Below are positions 26,555 to 35,558 of a DNA stretch of 64,000 nt, in pieces. Position 1 is the stretch's first letter. Every line of letters starts with the position of its first letter. A program made the position numbers and the translations under genes. Source of the stretch: an uncultured Clostridiaceae bacterium (lineage in GTDB: Bacteria > Bacillota > Clostridia > TANB77 > CAG-508); assembly GCA_946628065.1 (NCBI GenBank), contig CAMOWC010000004.1, positions 1-64,000 on the forward strand, written 5' to 3'. The notes beneath the pieces are model-generated. The model searched no databases. It worked only from the letters and a program-made list of their open reading frames with translations, and was not told the origin of the DNA.

Positions 26555-27541
26555 ATGAAAAAGAAAATTTATTTAGCTATTATAATGTGCATTCTTACAT
26601 GCCTTATTTTAACTGGTTGCCAGACAAATGAAGTAATAAATAATGAACCAGAAAGCAACAAAATAGCAACCACAGAAAAAGCAAATACTGAAGCCAAAAG
26701 TAATACAGGTAAAGTAACAAATAGCGCATCTAAAACTAACACTACAACCAATACTACGAATGTTACAAGCAGTGGCAAATCAGAAGCAAGCGAAGAATTA
26801 AAACCAACTGAAATTAAAAAAGCATATGACAATGATCTTCCCCTAGGAGTTGAAATTAGACATGTTACAGTAAATGGAAAAGATGTAGCAGTAAATGTCC
26901 AAACATCTGGAAGTTCAAAGCAACAAAAAAACGGGCCATATTATATATACTATGAAGTTCACGCAGGACAAGATATAAAGCAAAATAAGTATAAACTTGT
27001 AAAAGAAGGAATACACCATCTTGAAGGATATGGAATAGAAATGCTAAAAACATTTAATATGGAAGAAGACGTTGGAACAAATCATGAGTTTTTTGAGTGG
27101 GACTTTACAGCTTCAGCATATAAAGGCGCAGACAAAGAGTATGTTGCAATTTCTATCCCAGCAGGTACAGAAGATAAAAACCAAACAAGTTTTATTCTAG
27201 CTACAGATGAAGGAAAACTTGTAGGAGAATTTACTTCTAATATAGTAAACGATATTAAATTAACAGGGGCAAGTGTTGAAAAGTATAAAAACCATAGTGG
27301 AAACGTTGTTTTTAGCTCTATAAAAGATGGTAAAATTACATATTTAATACCAACTGAAAAAATGTACAAAACTGATTCAAAAGGTAAGAAAGTATTAAAT
27401 ACTTCTCTTGACACGATTGAACTAGATGAATTTTCGGTAACTATTAATAAAGATAAAGCAACATCTAAAAAGACAGGTGAAATATATAAAATAACAAATG
27501 CAAAAGGTAAAACATTTGGCTTTGGCGAATTTAAGCATTAA
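26555..27541 (+). CDS. Lipoprotein of unknown function
   Basis: 328 residues. Classic lipoprotein signal: KKK, hydrophobic core, lipobox LTGC with Cys22. A Thr/Ser/Asn-rich linker (about 30-88) follows, then a globular domain with strands such as GVEIRHVTVNGKDVAVNVQTSG, HAGQDIKQNKYKLVKEGIHHLEGYG and SFILATDEGKLVGEF. The domain is not one I can name. Attached to the outer membrane face. AGGAGGG precedes the ATG. Upstream 26332-26554 holds no other feature I can support. Confidence 0.75.
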   Translation: MKKKIYLAIIMCILTCLILTGCQTNEVINNEPESNKIATTEKANTEAKSNTGKVTNSASKTNTTTNTTNVTSSGKSEASEELKPTEIKKAYDNDLPLGVEIRHVTVNGKDVAVNVQTSGSSKQQKNGPYYIYYEVHAGQDIKQNKYKLVKEGIHHLEGYGIEMLKTFNMEEDVGTNHEFFEWDFTASAYKGADKEYVAISIPAGTEDKNQTSFILATDEGKLVGEFTSNIVNDIKLTGASVEKYKNHSGNVVFSSIKDGKITYLIPTEKMYKTDSKGKKVLNTSLDTIELDEFSVTINKDKATSKKTGEIYKITNAKGKTFGFGEFKH

Positions 27542-27608
27542 TTGGGCGTAGTTTTTTTCTATACATTTTCATAGCACTATCTATAAAATTTAGAAATGGA
27601 GATTAAAT

Positions 27609-28100
27609 ATGGAAAAAAGAGTAGATAAAATAAATTATTATCTAGATATCGCAGAAACCGTTTTAGAAAGAGGAACATGTTTAAGAAGAAATTTTGGTGC
27701 AATTATTGTAAATAATGATGAAATTATTTCAACTGGATATGTTGGAGCGCCAAGAGGAAGAAAAAATTGCTGTGATTTAGGATACTGTACAAGAGAAAAA
27801 CTTAAAATTCCAAGAGGCGAAAGATATGAATTGTGCCGAAGTATACATGCAGAACAAAATGCAATAATTAGTGCATCTAGAGAAAAAATGCTAGGTTCAA
27901 CTTTATATTTAGTTGGAAAAAGCCGTGTAGATGAAACATATGTTGAAAACGCCAACCCATGTGCATTATGCAAAAGAATGATTATTAATGCAGGAATAAA
28001 AGATGTATATATTAGAGACTCAAAAAATAGATACAGACATATAGAAGTAACGAGCTACATTGAAGATGATGAATCTTTAGAAGGTATAAAAGGATATTAA
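27609..28100 (+). CDS. dCMP deaminase-family protein (ComEB-like)
   Basis: 163 residues. Zinc deaminase motifs CRSIHAEQNAII (HAE) and NPCALCKRMIINAGI (PCxxC). An extra Cys pair CCDLGYC, typical of dCMP deaminases, precedes them. It makes dUMP for thymidylate synthesis. The ATG at 27609 has AAATGGAGAT upstream. It is the last gene before the integrated element. Confidence 0.88.
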   Translation: MEKRVDKINYYLDIAETVLERGTCLRRNFGAIIVNNDEIISTGYVGAPRGRKNCCDLGYCTREKLKIPRGERYELCRSIHAEQNAIISASREKMLGSTLYLVGKSRVDETYVENANPCALCKRMIINAGIKDVYIRDSKNRYRHIEVTSYIEDDESLEGIKGY

Positions 28101-28117
28101 CCAGATCTTTAGGAAAA

Positions 28118-28177
28118 CTTTTAGGGACACCGCTAAAAAGTTCTAAGCAAAAACTTTTTAGCAATGTCCCTAAAAAT
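28118..28177. repeat. Dispersed palindromic element, copy 1
   Basis: An imperfect 60-bp inverted repeat with arms like TTTTAGGGACAnnGCTAAAAA. A relative with the same arms lies at 38129-38190, on the other side of the integrated element. It looks like a REP/MITE-type element. Confidence 0.65.
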
Positions 28178-28201
28178 TTAGTCCTTAAAAGTCTGTATTG
28201 G

Positions 28202-28226
28202 TCGAGGTGTTGCTTGGGCACCTCGA
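28202..28226. repeat. Short perfect hairpin
   Basis: TCGAGGTG pairs with CACCTCGA over a 9-base loop. No T run follows immediately; role unknown. Confidence 0.5.
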
Positions 28227-28271
28227 GCTATTTTCTATGATATTTAGCGACTTCTAGCGATTTTAATTTGC

Positions 28272-28300
28272 TTTGCGGAACACTTTTACGGAACATTTTG
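28272..28300. repeat. Left direct repeat of the integrated element
   Basis: Contains CTTTGCGGAACACTTTT then ACGGAACATTTT. Two related copies lie at 37422-37447 and 37462-37485, so the motif is found at both edges of the integrase-containing region. It could be part of att sites or recombinase arm sites. Confidence 0.5.
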
Positions 28301-28372
28301 TATCTTTAATTTCTTGAAATTCCGCACAATTCCTTTGTTTTTTCATAAATGTTCTTCGCTATGAATTGCTAA

Positions 28373-29743
28373 TTACTTTGCAAATTCGAATATATTTTTA
28401 TTAATTAAATAATCGACAACATTTTGATTCTCTGATTCAATAAAATCAGTATCAATATCAATATAATATTTCATTGTAACTGCTGTATCAGAATGACCAA
28501 GTATTTCTTTTAATACATTAGGATCAATCTTCGCTTCAGCACATCTTGTTGCAAAAGTACCTCTAAGCATGTGTGTATGTAAATCTGTTCTTGTAACTTT
28601 ATTTCCTTTAGAATTAACTTCCTCATAAGTTCCAAGATTAAGTTTTATTCCTGCTCTTTTAAGTGCTGAATTTATACTTGATTCTTCATATAATCCAAAG
28701 TCTTTATTAGTTGGATTAAAAAACAATAAGTGAAACTTATTTGGAATAATATGTTTTACAGCTTCTTTTAATGCATTTTTGCTTATAGTATTAAGATTAA
28801 TAATTCTTTGACCTGAAAAAGTTTTAGTTGTATCTCCAATTCTAGATTTACCTGCAGTATCTTTAGTTTGAGTTCTTCTAACAATTATAATTCCTTTTTC
28901 TAAATCAATATCCTTTGTATAATCTAATACCAAAGCTTCGCCAATTCTCATTCCTGTACTCATTAATAGTAGAAATAAATATTTATGCTTGAATTTAGAA
29001 TAATCTACATCAACCAAGAATTGTATTAGTTTCTTTTGTTCTTCAATAGTTAGAGCGATTCTGTGATGTCCAACATATTCACTTTTAGGCTTTTTAATTC
29101 TTTTATATCCAGCCATAAAGTTTTCTTGTATAATTCCTTGATGATATGCTTCTCCAAATCCCATACATAATAATTCATAATTTTGTTTAATAGTAGTTTT
29201 TGAATAAGATTTTAGGTTTGCAAGATAGTTAACAACATCTTCTCTTGATATTTTTGCAATAGGTCTATTTGCAAATGAAGTCTTTGCTAATTGCTTTAAT
29301 GTATCTAACTTTCTTTTATAAGTAGATTCCTTAATTTGTCCTAATTTGAATTGTTCTTCTATCATAGGATCTACTAGCTCTTTTAAGGTTTTATTTGTTT
29401 TAGTAATTATTCTTGGACCACCTTCTTCATCTAGCTTAAGCTTACTTTGAAGTGCTTGGCTAAATGCTTCTTCCTCGGTTTCGCCAATAAAAGTTTTTCT
29501 TTTAACTTTGCCTGTTGTTTGGTCTCTTCCAATAGTAAGTAGAGCTTTACAGCTTTTAGATACATAGAATTTATCACAAGACCTGCAAATATTATATTGT
29601 TCTTCATTGTCAATGTTCTCTTTACCAGATTTGTTTAACTTACATTCAGCACATATTGATTTATTGTACTTTTTATTAGTACCTGGAATCTTCTTTGCTC
29701 TCTTATCATAATATGTACCACATGTAATCCCTTTAAAATTCAT
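28373..29743 (-). CDS. Tyrosine-family site-specific integrase
   Basis: 456 residues. The N-terminus has a Cys-rich zinc-finger-like region (CAECKLN, CRSCDKF), then an arm/SAM-like core-binding domain (about 115-205) and a catalytic domain with Arg in STGMRIGEAL, HMLRGTFATR (HxxR), LGHSD and the nucleophile in TMKYYI. AAGGAGG precedes the ATG at 29743. Followed upstream by an excisionase-like gene, the usual arrangement in clostridial integrative elements. Confidence 0.92.
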   Translation of the reverse strand: MNFKGITCGTYYDKRAKKIPGTNKKYNKSICAECKLNKSGKENIDNEEQYNICRSCDKFYVSKSCKALLTIGRDQTTGKVKRKTFIGETEEEAFSQALQSKLKLDEEGGPRIITKTNKTLKELVDPMIEEQFKLGQIKESTYKRKLDTLKQLAKTSFANRPIAKISREDVVNYLANLKSYSKTTIKQNYELLCMGFGEAYHQGIIQENFMAGYKRIKKPKSEYVGHHRIALTIEEQKKLIQFLVDVDYSKFKHKYLFLLLMSTGMRIGEALVLDYTKDIDLEKGIIIVRRTQTKDTAGKSRIGDTTKTFSGQRIINLNTISKNALKEAVKHIIPNKFHLLFFNPTNKDFGLYEESSINSALKRAGIKLNLGTYEEVNSKGNKVTRTDLHTHMLRGTFATRCAEAKIDPNVLKEILGHSDTAVTMKYYIDIDTDFIESENQNVVDYLINKNIFEFAK

Positions 29744-29897
29744 CGTTTTACCTCCTTAAATAAATTCTAAAGGGGCTATCTGATATGATTTTATACAAAG
29801 TAATTATACCAATTTTATAATAAGATATCAATAGCCATCCCTTAGCGAAAATACTAAAAAAGTTAACAGAAGGTTTAATTTTATATACTTTTTTAAT

Positions 29898-30095
29898 TTA
29901 ATCATTAACTCTTCTAGTACTAAAATATTCTCTAAAATTTTCTTCAGAAATCTTAAAAGCTCGTCCAACTTTTACACAAGGAAAGTCTGCTCTGTGGAAT
30001 AAATCTAAACAAGCTCTGTTTCCAATCTTAAGTATTTTCATTACATCAGCTGTTGTGTAAAATCTTGGATATGTACTAACAGTTTTCTCTTCCAT
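29898..30095 (-). CDS. Excisionase-like helix-turn-helix protein
   Basis: 65 residues with a MerR/Xis-like winged helix: RFYTTADVMKILKIGNRACLDLFHRADFPCVKVGRAFKISEENF. Start at the ATG 30095, set by AAAGGAGG seven bases upstream. Lies 154 bp upstream of the integrase on the same strand, with tandem ~95-bp repeats immediately upstream that could be its binding sites. Confidence 0.8.
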   Translation of the reverse strand: MEEKTVSTYPRFYTTADVMKILKIGNRACLDLFHRADFPCVKVGRAFKISEENFREYFSTRRVND

Positions 30096-30114
30096 ATAAA
30101 TACCTCCTTTCAAT

Positions 30115-30370
30115 TGTTTCCTCACTTAGAAGCGAAAATACAGGGCTGTTATTAAAATTTTTTGAAAATCTTTGAAATTTTATAGTTGCATATAAAATTA
30201 TCCTTCTACTTGTTTCCTCACTTAAAAGCAAAAAAGCAAACACTTAAATTAAAATTTCTTAATATTTCTCGAAATTTTGTAATTGTATATAAAATATCCT
30301 TCCATATGTTTCCTCACTTCTAAGTTAAAATACAACCCATTTCACTAAAATATTTTGAAATTTTTCACCT
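30115..30370. repeat. Three tandem ~95 bp repeats
   Basis: TGTTTCCTCACTT recurs at about 30116, 30211 and 30307, a period of 95-96 bases, with degenerate A+T-rich sequence between that also aligns (AAATT..GAAATTTT..TATAAAATATCCTTC). Spacing and lack of short identical repeats argue against CRISPR; iteron-like binding sites for Xis or integrase are likelier. Confidence 0.65.
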
Positions 30371-30570
30371 TCTATTAATTAAGAACGAAAAATTTTGCAA
30401 AAAGATTACAAATGATTTTAAATTTTTTAAAATTTTTTTCACTTCTACTAATATAGGCGAAATAAAAACTCAAAAGGTAACCTTTTTTTGGAATTTTTAA
30501 CTTTCTATATATAAAAGGCTGAAATTTTTGCAAAAACTGGACAATCATATTATAAAAAATATAAAAAATA

Positions 30571-30609
30571 CGCTTACTCGTAAAATTTAAATATTTTACG
30601 AGTAAGTGT
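30571..30609. repeat. Long perfect dyad
   Basis: CTTACTCGTAAAAT pairs with ATTTTACGAGTAAG over a 6-base loop. No T run, so it is a possible protein site or terminator of unclear direction. Confidence 0.5.
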
Positions 30610-30708
30610 AAAACATTAATAAAGTTCTTTCATATATCAATTTAATTGATATATGATTTGTTTTGTATTACAATTATTAAAATATATTATTTAAGAAAGG
30701 AAAAAATA

Positions 30709-31560
30709 ATGAGTTTTATATACGCACATAAATATAACAATACCATTACAATACTGTCAGACACAAAACCTACTATTTCACCTAATGATATCTCAAAGTT
30801 AGAAAAAAGATTTACAGATACAGAAGCATATAATTTTCTAAAATATGGAATTATAAAGACTGTTATATATAGACCAAATATAACAATATCATCTGCAGGA
30901 GAAATTGAACATTTTAATGAACTTCTTAAATTTTTATATACTAATAATGTAGATGACGTTAAATCTATAACTAGTGAAGCTTTTAACTTGTGCTTTAAAT
31001 ATGGAGGGGATACAGATTTTATAGTAACAACTGAAGAAAATATTTATGAAGTAACAGAAAAAGGAATTAAAAATGTTCTTTCTTCTTGGATTGGTGATGT
31101 TGATGCATACATTGAATTTAATAGATTTAAAGAAAATAATACTCCAAATGAAATATATTATATAGGAGATGTTTCAGAAAATATTCGTGAACTTGATAAA
31201 GAAAAAAGTTTGGTAGATGAAGCTTTCAAGTCTTTGATTAATAATCCAAAAATTAATACAGTAGGAGGTTTTGTTGTAAGATGTATATGTGAAGATGGAA
31301 AATATAAATTCTTAGGAAGTTATACTTCAACATTTGTAAAGCCACAAATTCTTAACCCAGGAGAAGCGTTAAATTTTGAATCTACAAAAGAAGATGGCGG
31401 ATTTACTTTTATTGTTGCAGAATCTAGTAAATATTATTACGGATATTTTAAGCAGATAGATAAATTTATAGTTTATAAAAACGGATATTCTGATGATAAA
31501 TATAAATATTTATCAATGCCATATATTGTTGATACTGAAGAAGAATGTATTATAGATTAA
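30709..31560 (+). CDS. Uncharacterised protein in the mobile element
   Basis: 283 residues, no membrane segment. The start at 30709 has AAAGGA upstream; a longer frame to 30646 lacks one. The N-terminal pattern FIYAHKYNNTITILSDTKPT, then NITISSAGEIEHFNELLKFL, is reminiscent of Ntn-hydrolase/proteasome-like strands (self-use of D and S/T residues), but this is a weak impression. C-terminal half: GGFVVRCICEDGKYKFLGSYTS and TFIVAESSKYYYGYFK. Directly upstream of the restriction-modification genes, so a defence role is possible. Confidence 0.6.
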   Translation: MSFIYAHKYNNTITILSDTKPTISPNDISKLEKRFTDTEAYNFLKYGIIKTVIYRPNITISSAGEIEHFNELLKFLYTNNVDDVKSITSEAFNLCFKYGGDTDFIVTTEENIYEVTEKGIKNVLSSWIGDVDAYIEFNRFKENNTPNEIYYIGDVSENIRELDKEKSLVDEAFKSLINNPKINTVGGFVVRCICEDGKYKFLGSYTSTFVKPQILNPGEALNFESTKEDGGFTFIVAESSKYYYGYFKQIDKFIVYKNGYSDDKYKYLSMPYIVDTEEECIID

Positions 31561-31583
31561 CTTAAAAATATTTATTCAAAGTG

Positions 31584-31629
31584 TTGATCTTTTAATAAAA
31601 ATGTTTTATAATAAATTTATCAAAAGATC
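31584..31629 (+). promoter_or_regulatory. Methyltransferase promoter inside a GATC-ended dyad
   Basis: TTGATC at 31584-31589, 17 bases, TATAAT at 31607-31612. The inverted repeat GATCTTTTAATAAA (31586-31599) and TTTATCAAAAGATC (31616-31629) brackets the -10 box and places GATC, the expected target of a Sau3AI-type system, within the -35 box and downstream. Self-regulation by methylation or by the methyltransferase is plausible. Confidence 0.65.
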
Positions 31630-31680
31630 TTTACAAAAGAATAAAAACATTATATAATTACATTGAAAGGAATGCATAAA

Positions 31681-32884
31681 ATGAAAAAAACAGTTTGTGA
31701 ATTATTTGCAGGAGTCGGAGGCTTTAGAGTTCGGACTAGAAAAATCTGATTCTAGTTGGGATACAGTTTGGGCAAATCAATGGGAGCCTGGAAAGAAAGC
31801 TCAATATGCTTTCGATTGCTATGTAAATCATTTTGGAAATGAAGATAAATATGTAAATGAAGATATTGCAAAGATAGATAAAAATGATATACCAAATCAT
31901 AATCTTCTTGTTGGAGGATTTCCATGTCAAGATTATTCTGTTGCTCATACTGGAGCAGAAGGTATAGAAGGGAAAAAAGGGGTTTTATGGTGGCAAATAA
32001 GAGATACATTAGAGGCAAAACAACCTAAATTTGTTTTATTAGAAAATGTGGATAGATTATTAAAATCTCCTGCTAATCAAAGAGGAAGAGATTTTGGAGT
32101 TATACTAGCATGTTTCAACGATTTAGATTACTCAGTAGAATGGAGAGTTATAAATGCAGCAGATTATGGATTTGCACAACGAAGAAGAAGAACATTTATA
32201 TTTGCTTATAAAAATTCAACAAATTATTATAAAACAACTAATACTACAACATTAGAAAATATAATACAAAAAGATGGATTCTTTGTTAAAGAATTCCCTA
32301 TAACTTCTAATCTAAATTCAAAAGAAATAGATTTTACATATAAAGATTTATCAGATGTTTCAGATAATTTTAAAATGGAATTTAAGAATTCAGGAATTAT
32401 GACAAATGGAAAAATATATACAACAGAAGTAATTCCTGTTGAAATGAAAGCAAAACCATTGAGTAAAATTATTGAATATAATGGAGTAAATGAAAAATAT
32501 AATTTAGGAAATAATTTAGAAAAGTGGACTTATTTAAAAGGTGCAAAAGATATCTTGAGAAAAGCAGGTACACCACACGAATATCATTTTAGAGAAGGTG
32601 CAATAGCTTTTCCTGATGGATTAGATAAACCTGCTAGAACAATGCTTACAAGTGAGGGAAGTTTAAATAGAAGTACACATGTTATAGAAGACCCAAAGAG
32701 TAAATGTTATAGAATTTTAACACCTGTTGAAACTGAGAGAATAAATGGATTTCCAGATAATTGGACTGATACAGGGATGCCTGAAAAATTTAGATATTTC
32801 TGTATGGGAAATGCATTAGTAGTCGGATTGATAGAAAAAATGGGAAATAATTTAAATAAAATATTTGAAAGCGAAGAGGATTAA
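31681..32884 (+). CDS. DNA (cytosine-5) methyltransferase, CGG +1 shift at codon 18
   Basis: Conceptual product of 400 residues. Motif I is ELFAGVGGFRVGLEKS, motif IV GGFPCQDYSVA with catalytic Cys, motif VI ENVDRLL, motif VIII QRRRRTFIFA, and the C-terminal IX/X region ends RYFCMGNALVVGLIEKMG. The zero frame meets CGG at 31732-31734, within motif I, and hits TGA five codons after it; skipping the C (GGA = Gly) restores VGLEKSDSSW. The cognate Sau3AI-like nuclease is intact and converges on it with a 4-bp overlap, so the methyltransferase must be made for the cell to survive. Confidence 0.88.
31732..31734 (+). other. CGG +1 recoding site in the methyltransferase
   Basis: Zero frame AGA GTT CGG ACT AGA AAA ATC TGA; protein resumes as GTT, skip C, GGA CTA GAA AAA (V-G-L-E-K). 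Confidence 0.85.
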
Positions 32885-34272
32885 TCTTCGCTTTCTTCTA
32901 TTTGTTTCTTTATATAACTTGCATTAAGCCAAAAACATTTTTTAATAGCTTGTTTTCCATCTAAAGTTGGATATGTATCATTTGCATTTTGTGCGTGTGG
33001 TCTTACATGTAAAATTGGACTTTCAGATATTTTTGGTAAATTGTCATATTCATTATTTTTTATTCTTTCTACAGTAGTCTTCCATACATTTTTTATTTCA
33101 GAATTTAAGTCTTTTTCAGGTACATTCCAAAACATTGCTTTTTTAAATATTAATGTATTATCGTCAATATATTGATATATCATAAATAGGTATTTTGTAG
33201 TTGAAAATGTCTCATATAATTCTGAATCAAGCCATTCTTCATTTACTATTTCTGTATATTTAAATGCTGGAAAAGACATTGATTCTTTTGGCATTCCATC
33301 AGTTCTTAGCCTTATTGCTTTAATTTTAATATTAGCTTTTTCAAATTCTTCTATTTTTTCATTAACAACATTTAACATTCCTTTTGCTAATAAATATGTA
33401 AAAGCTTTATTACTAACAGTATATGGTATATCAAATTTATGTTTTAAGAATTCTATATCTTGATTATAGTATGGTTTTAATTTGCTTAATATATAGTTTT
33501 CTAATGATTGTGTTTTTAGTATATTTGCATCTTTTATTATAGCTTCATAATCTTCTGTTTTATTTACAATATAATGATTTAGAACATAAGACATATATGA
33601 ATTTTTTAAGCAAAATGCTCTTTGCATGGCTTTAACATTACTAAAAGGCTGGTCTCTTAAAGAATTTGCATTTGCTCCCTTAGTACATGCTCCAAGATAG
33701 TTTGTATCTCCTTCTGAAATTTCTTCAGCTTTGCCATTTTTGATTTTTTCTATAATAATTTTATAATCATTTTTTATTATTTCTAAATCTTCTTCAGGAA
33801 TTTGAAAAAGTTTAATATAATTGATTAAATAATCAAGTCTTTCTTTATTAGGTTCATATAAATAGTATATTAAAAGCATTAATGCGCACTTTTCGTATAC
33901 ATGGCTCTTTAAGAAATCACTTTCTTTGTAATCCTTCATATAGTTTATTATAGTTAGTACAAGTCTTTCCTTTGCTTTTAAATCTCCATTTGATTTTATC
34001 ATATAAGGAGTAACTTTTAATTCAACTCCAGCTTCATTAAAATCAGCTTCAGAGTTATTATTTATATCATAAAAGAAAAAATGCTTTTCTATAAGTTGTC
34101 CTAAAGAACCTTTTGTTCTATAATCATTGTAGTATTCAAATAAAATTGCTCTATCTTCATCTGTTATATTAGGGTCTTCTAATATAACATCTCTAAATGT
34201 TTTTTCTTTTAAATTCATAGCATATTCTTCTATAGATTCTTTTGAAGTTCTATCATAAGGTTGTTTTATCAT
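32881..34272 (-). CDS. Type II restriction endonuclease, MutH/Sau3AI-like
   Basis: 463 residues. The N-terminal domain shows KGSLGQLIEKHFFFYDINNNSEADFNEAGVELKVTPY, the MutH/Sau3AI catalytic pattern (E..., D-x-n-ExK). The C-terminal half is a second, degenerate domain of the same kind, as in Sau3AI. Expected target GATC by family, paired with a C5-methyltransferase. No in-frame CGG and no frameshift. The ATG at 34272 has AAGGAGGG upstream. Confidence 0.82.
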   Translation of the reverse strand: MIKQPYDRTSKESIEEYAMNLKEKTFRDVILEDPNITDEDRAILFEYYNDYRTKGSLGQLIEKHFFFYDINNNSEADFNEAGVELKVTPYMIKSNGDLKAKERLVLTIINYMKDYKESDFLKSHVYEKCALMLLIYYLYEPNKERLDYLINYIKLFQIPEEDLEIIKNDYKIIIEKIKNGKAEEISEGDTNYLGACTKGANANSLRDQPFSNVKAMQRAFCLKNSYMSYVLNHYIVNKTEDYEAIIKDANILKTQSLENYILSKLKPYYNQDIEFLKHKFDIPYTVSNKAFTYLLAKGMLNVVNEKIEEFEKANIKIKAIRLRTDGMPKESMSFPAFKYTEIVNEEWLDSELYETFSTTKYLFMIYQYIDDNTLIFKKAMFWNVPEKDLNSEIKNVWKTTVERIKNNEYDNLPKISESPILHVRPHAQNANDTYPTLDGKQAIKKCFWLNASYIKKQIEESED

Positions 34273-34342
34273 ATTAACCCTCCTTACTCTTTTCTTATTA
34301 TATTACAATAATTAAAAATATACAATAATTTGTAACACCCTA

Positions 34343-34384
34343 TTGACAGATACAGGATAATCATGTACAATAATATTGTACATG
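34343..34384 (+). promoter_or_regulatory. Promoter and palindromic operator of the XRE regulator
   Basis: TTGACA at 34343-34348, 17 bases, TACAAT at 34366-34371. Two perfect 10-base arms (CATGTACAAT at 34362-34371 and its complement at 34375-34384) separated by AAT cover the -10 box. The adjacent XRE protein likely represses itself here, as ImmR-type regulators do. Confidence 0.75.
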
Positions 34385-34404
34385 TACAAAGAAGGGGTTT
34401 ATAT

Positions 34405-34770
34405 ATGGAAAATAATTCTTTTAAAGTCAGAATCAAAAAATTAAGGACAGACCAAAACTTAAGTATGGATGCTTTAGCAGAAAAGTTGGAAACAAAAAAA
34501 AGCACAATAAGTATGTGGGAAAATAATGGTGTTATTCCCAGAGAAGAAATGCTCGTAAAAATTTCACAATTTTTTAATGTTTCCATAGATTATCTTTTAG
34601 GCAATGACACTATGGAAGGAAAAAAACCAGATAATTCAAAACTTCTTTATTTGCAAAGAAACTTGGAAAAATTAGATAAAGAAAGACTTAATAAAGCTGA
34701 AACAATTTTAAAAACTGTTTTTACAGATATTTTTGAAGATGATGAGGATGAAGAAGATGAAAGATTCTAA
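34405..34770 (+). CDS. XRE-family (ImmR-like) transcription regulator
   Basis: 121 residues. The helix-turn-helix is at about 7-62: RIKKLRTDQNLSMDALAEKLETKKSTISMWENNGVIPREEMLVKISQFFNVSIDYLLG. The acidic tail is DDEDEEDE. The start at 34405 is set by GAAGGGG; the 14 codons further upstream would lie over the operator. Overlaps the metallopeptidase gene by 14 bp, giving the classical ImmR-ImmA pair that controls mobile-element excision after DNA damage. Confidence 0.88.
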   Translation: MENNSFKVRIKKLRTDQNLSMDALAEKLETKKSTISMWENNGVIPREEMLVKISQFFNVSIDYLLGNDTMEGKKPDNSKLLYLQRNLEKLDKERLNKAETILKTVFTDIFEDDEDEEDERF

Positions 34771-35422
34771 GCCAAATTTTCAACTAGCGTATGAAAAAGC
34801 AAATGAAATTCTTGCTACATCCCAAATTATTTCTAGTTTTCCATATTCTACTACATCGCTAATAAAAGAACAATCTAATATTGCATGTAGGAAATTTAGT
34901 AAAGCACAAAAATATAATGTTGATATTGAAGCATTTGGTAGTAAATCTGCATTGATAATGAATCTTGATGATAATTATATTATTTTTTATAATCAAGATG
35001 AAAATCCTGAAAGGGTTAAGTTTTCAATACTTCATGAATATGGCCATAAAATAAACAATCATGCTTTTAAGTACTCAAGCGAAGAATTATATGGAATATA
35101 TGAAGTTGAAGCAAATTATTTTGCAGCTCAATTACTTATGCCAGAGCAGATTATAAGAGAATTTCAAAAAAGAGGTAAAAGAATCGACAAATCATTTTTA
35201 ATGGATACTTTTGGCGTTTCAGAACCAGCAGCAGAAAAAAGAATAAGTACCTTATATAAAACAACTTGGAAAAGAGATTTAAAGGAAAAAGAATATGATG
35301 ATATAATTTTAAATAAATATACAGATTGGATTAATTCTATAGTTCCTTATAATTTTGAGTATCTTTTTTTAAGTGAAGATGACAAAGAGTTAGAAAGAGA
35401 GCAATGGAAGAATAATTACTAG
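34757..35422 (+). CDS. ImmA/IrrE-family metallopeptidase
   Basis: 221 residues. Zinc motif HExxH in FSILHEYGHKIN and the downstream glutamate in YEVEANYFAAQLLMP are typical of ImmA. It cleaves the cognate repressor to derepress the element. I choose the ATG at 34757 (GAGGATGAAGAAG upstream) over earlier in-frame ATGs that would encode a Met/Lys-rich leader. Confidence 0.9.
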   Translation: MKDSKPNFQLAYEKANEILATSQIISSFPYSTTSLIKEQSNIACRKFSKAQKYNVDIEAFGSKSALIMNLDDNYIIFYNQDENPERVKFSILHEYGHKINNHAFKYSSEELYGIYEVEANYFAAQLLMPEQIIREFQKRGKRIDKSFLMDTFGVSEPAAEKRISTLYKTTWKRDLKEKEYDDIILNKYTDWINSIVPYNFEYLFLSEDDKELEREQWKNNY

Positions 35423-35558
35423 AATAATTCCTATAAAGAAGAAAAATCGCCCAATGTCATACATTGAACGAATAATAAAGTCCTTCAGAATACTTTATTT
35501 ATTCAATTATAACAGTTTCTTCTTTACTTTGCAAGTGGGCAGAAAGGAGAATATAAAA

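Larger units (their letters stand above)
30096..30708. other. Non-coding region with repeats and dyads
   Basis: 613 bases without a convincing gene. It holds the tandem repeats at 30115-30370, the dyad at 30571-30609 and a second dyad at 30630-30657 (TCATATATCAAT pairing with its complement). Likely the recombination/regulatory region of the element. Confidence 0.6.

Noticed and set aside
30115-30370. CRISPR array
   Set aside because: Only three degenerate ~95-bp units; intervening sequence is itself repeated rather than unique.
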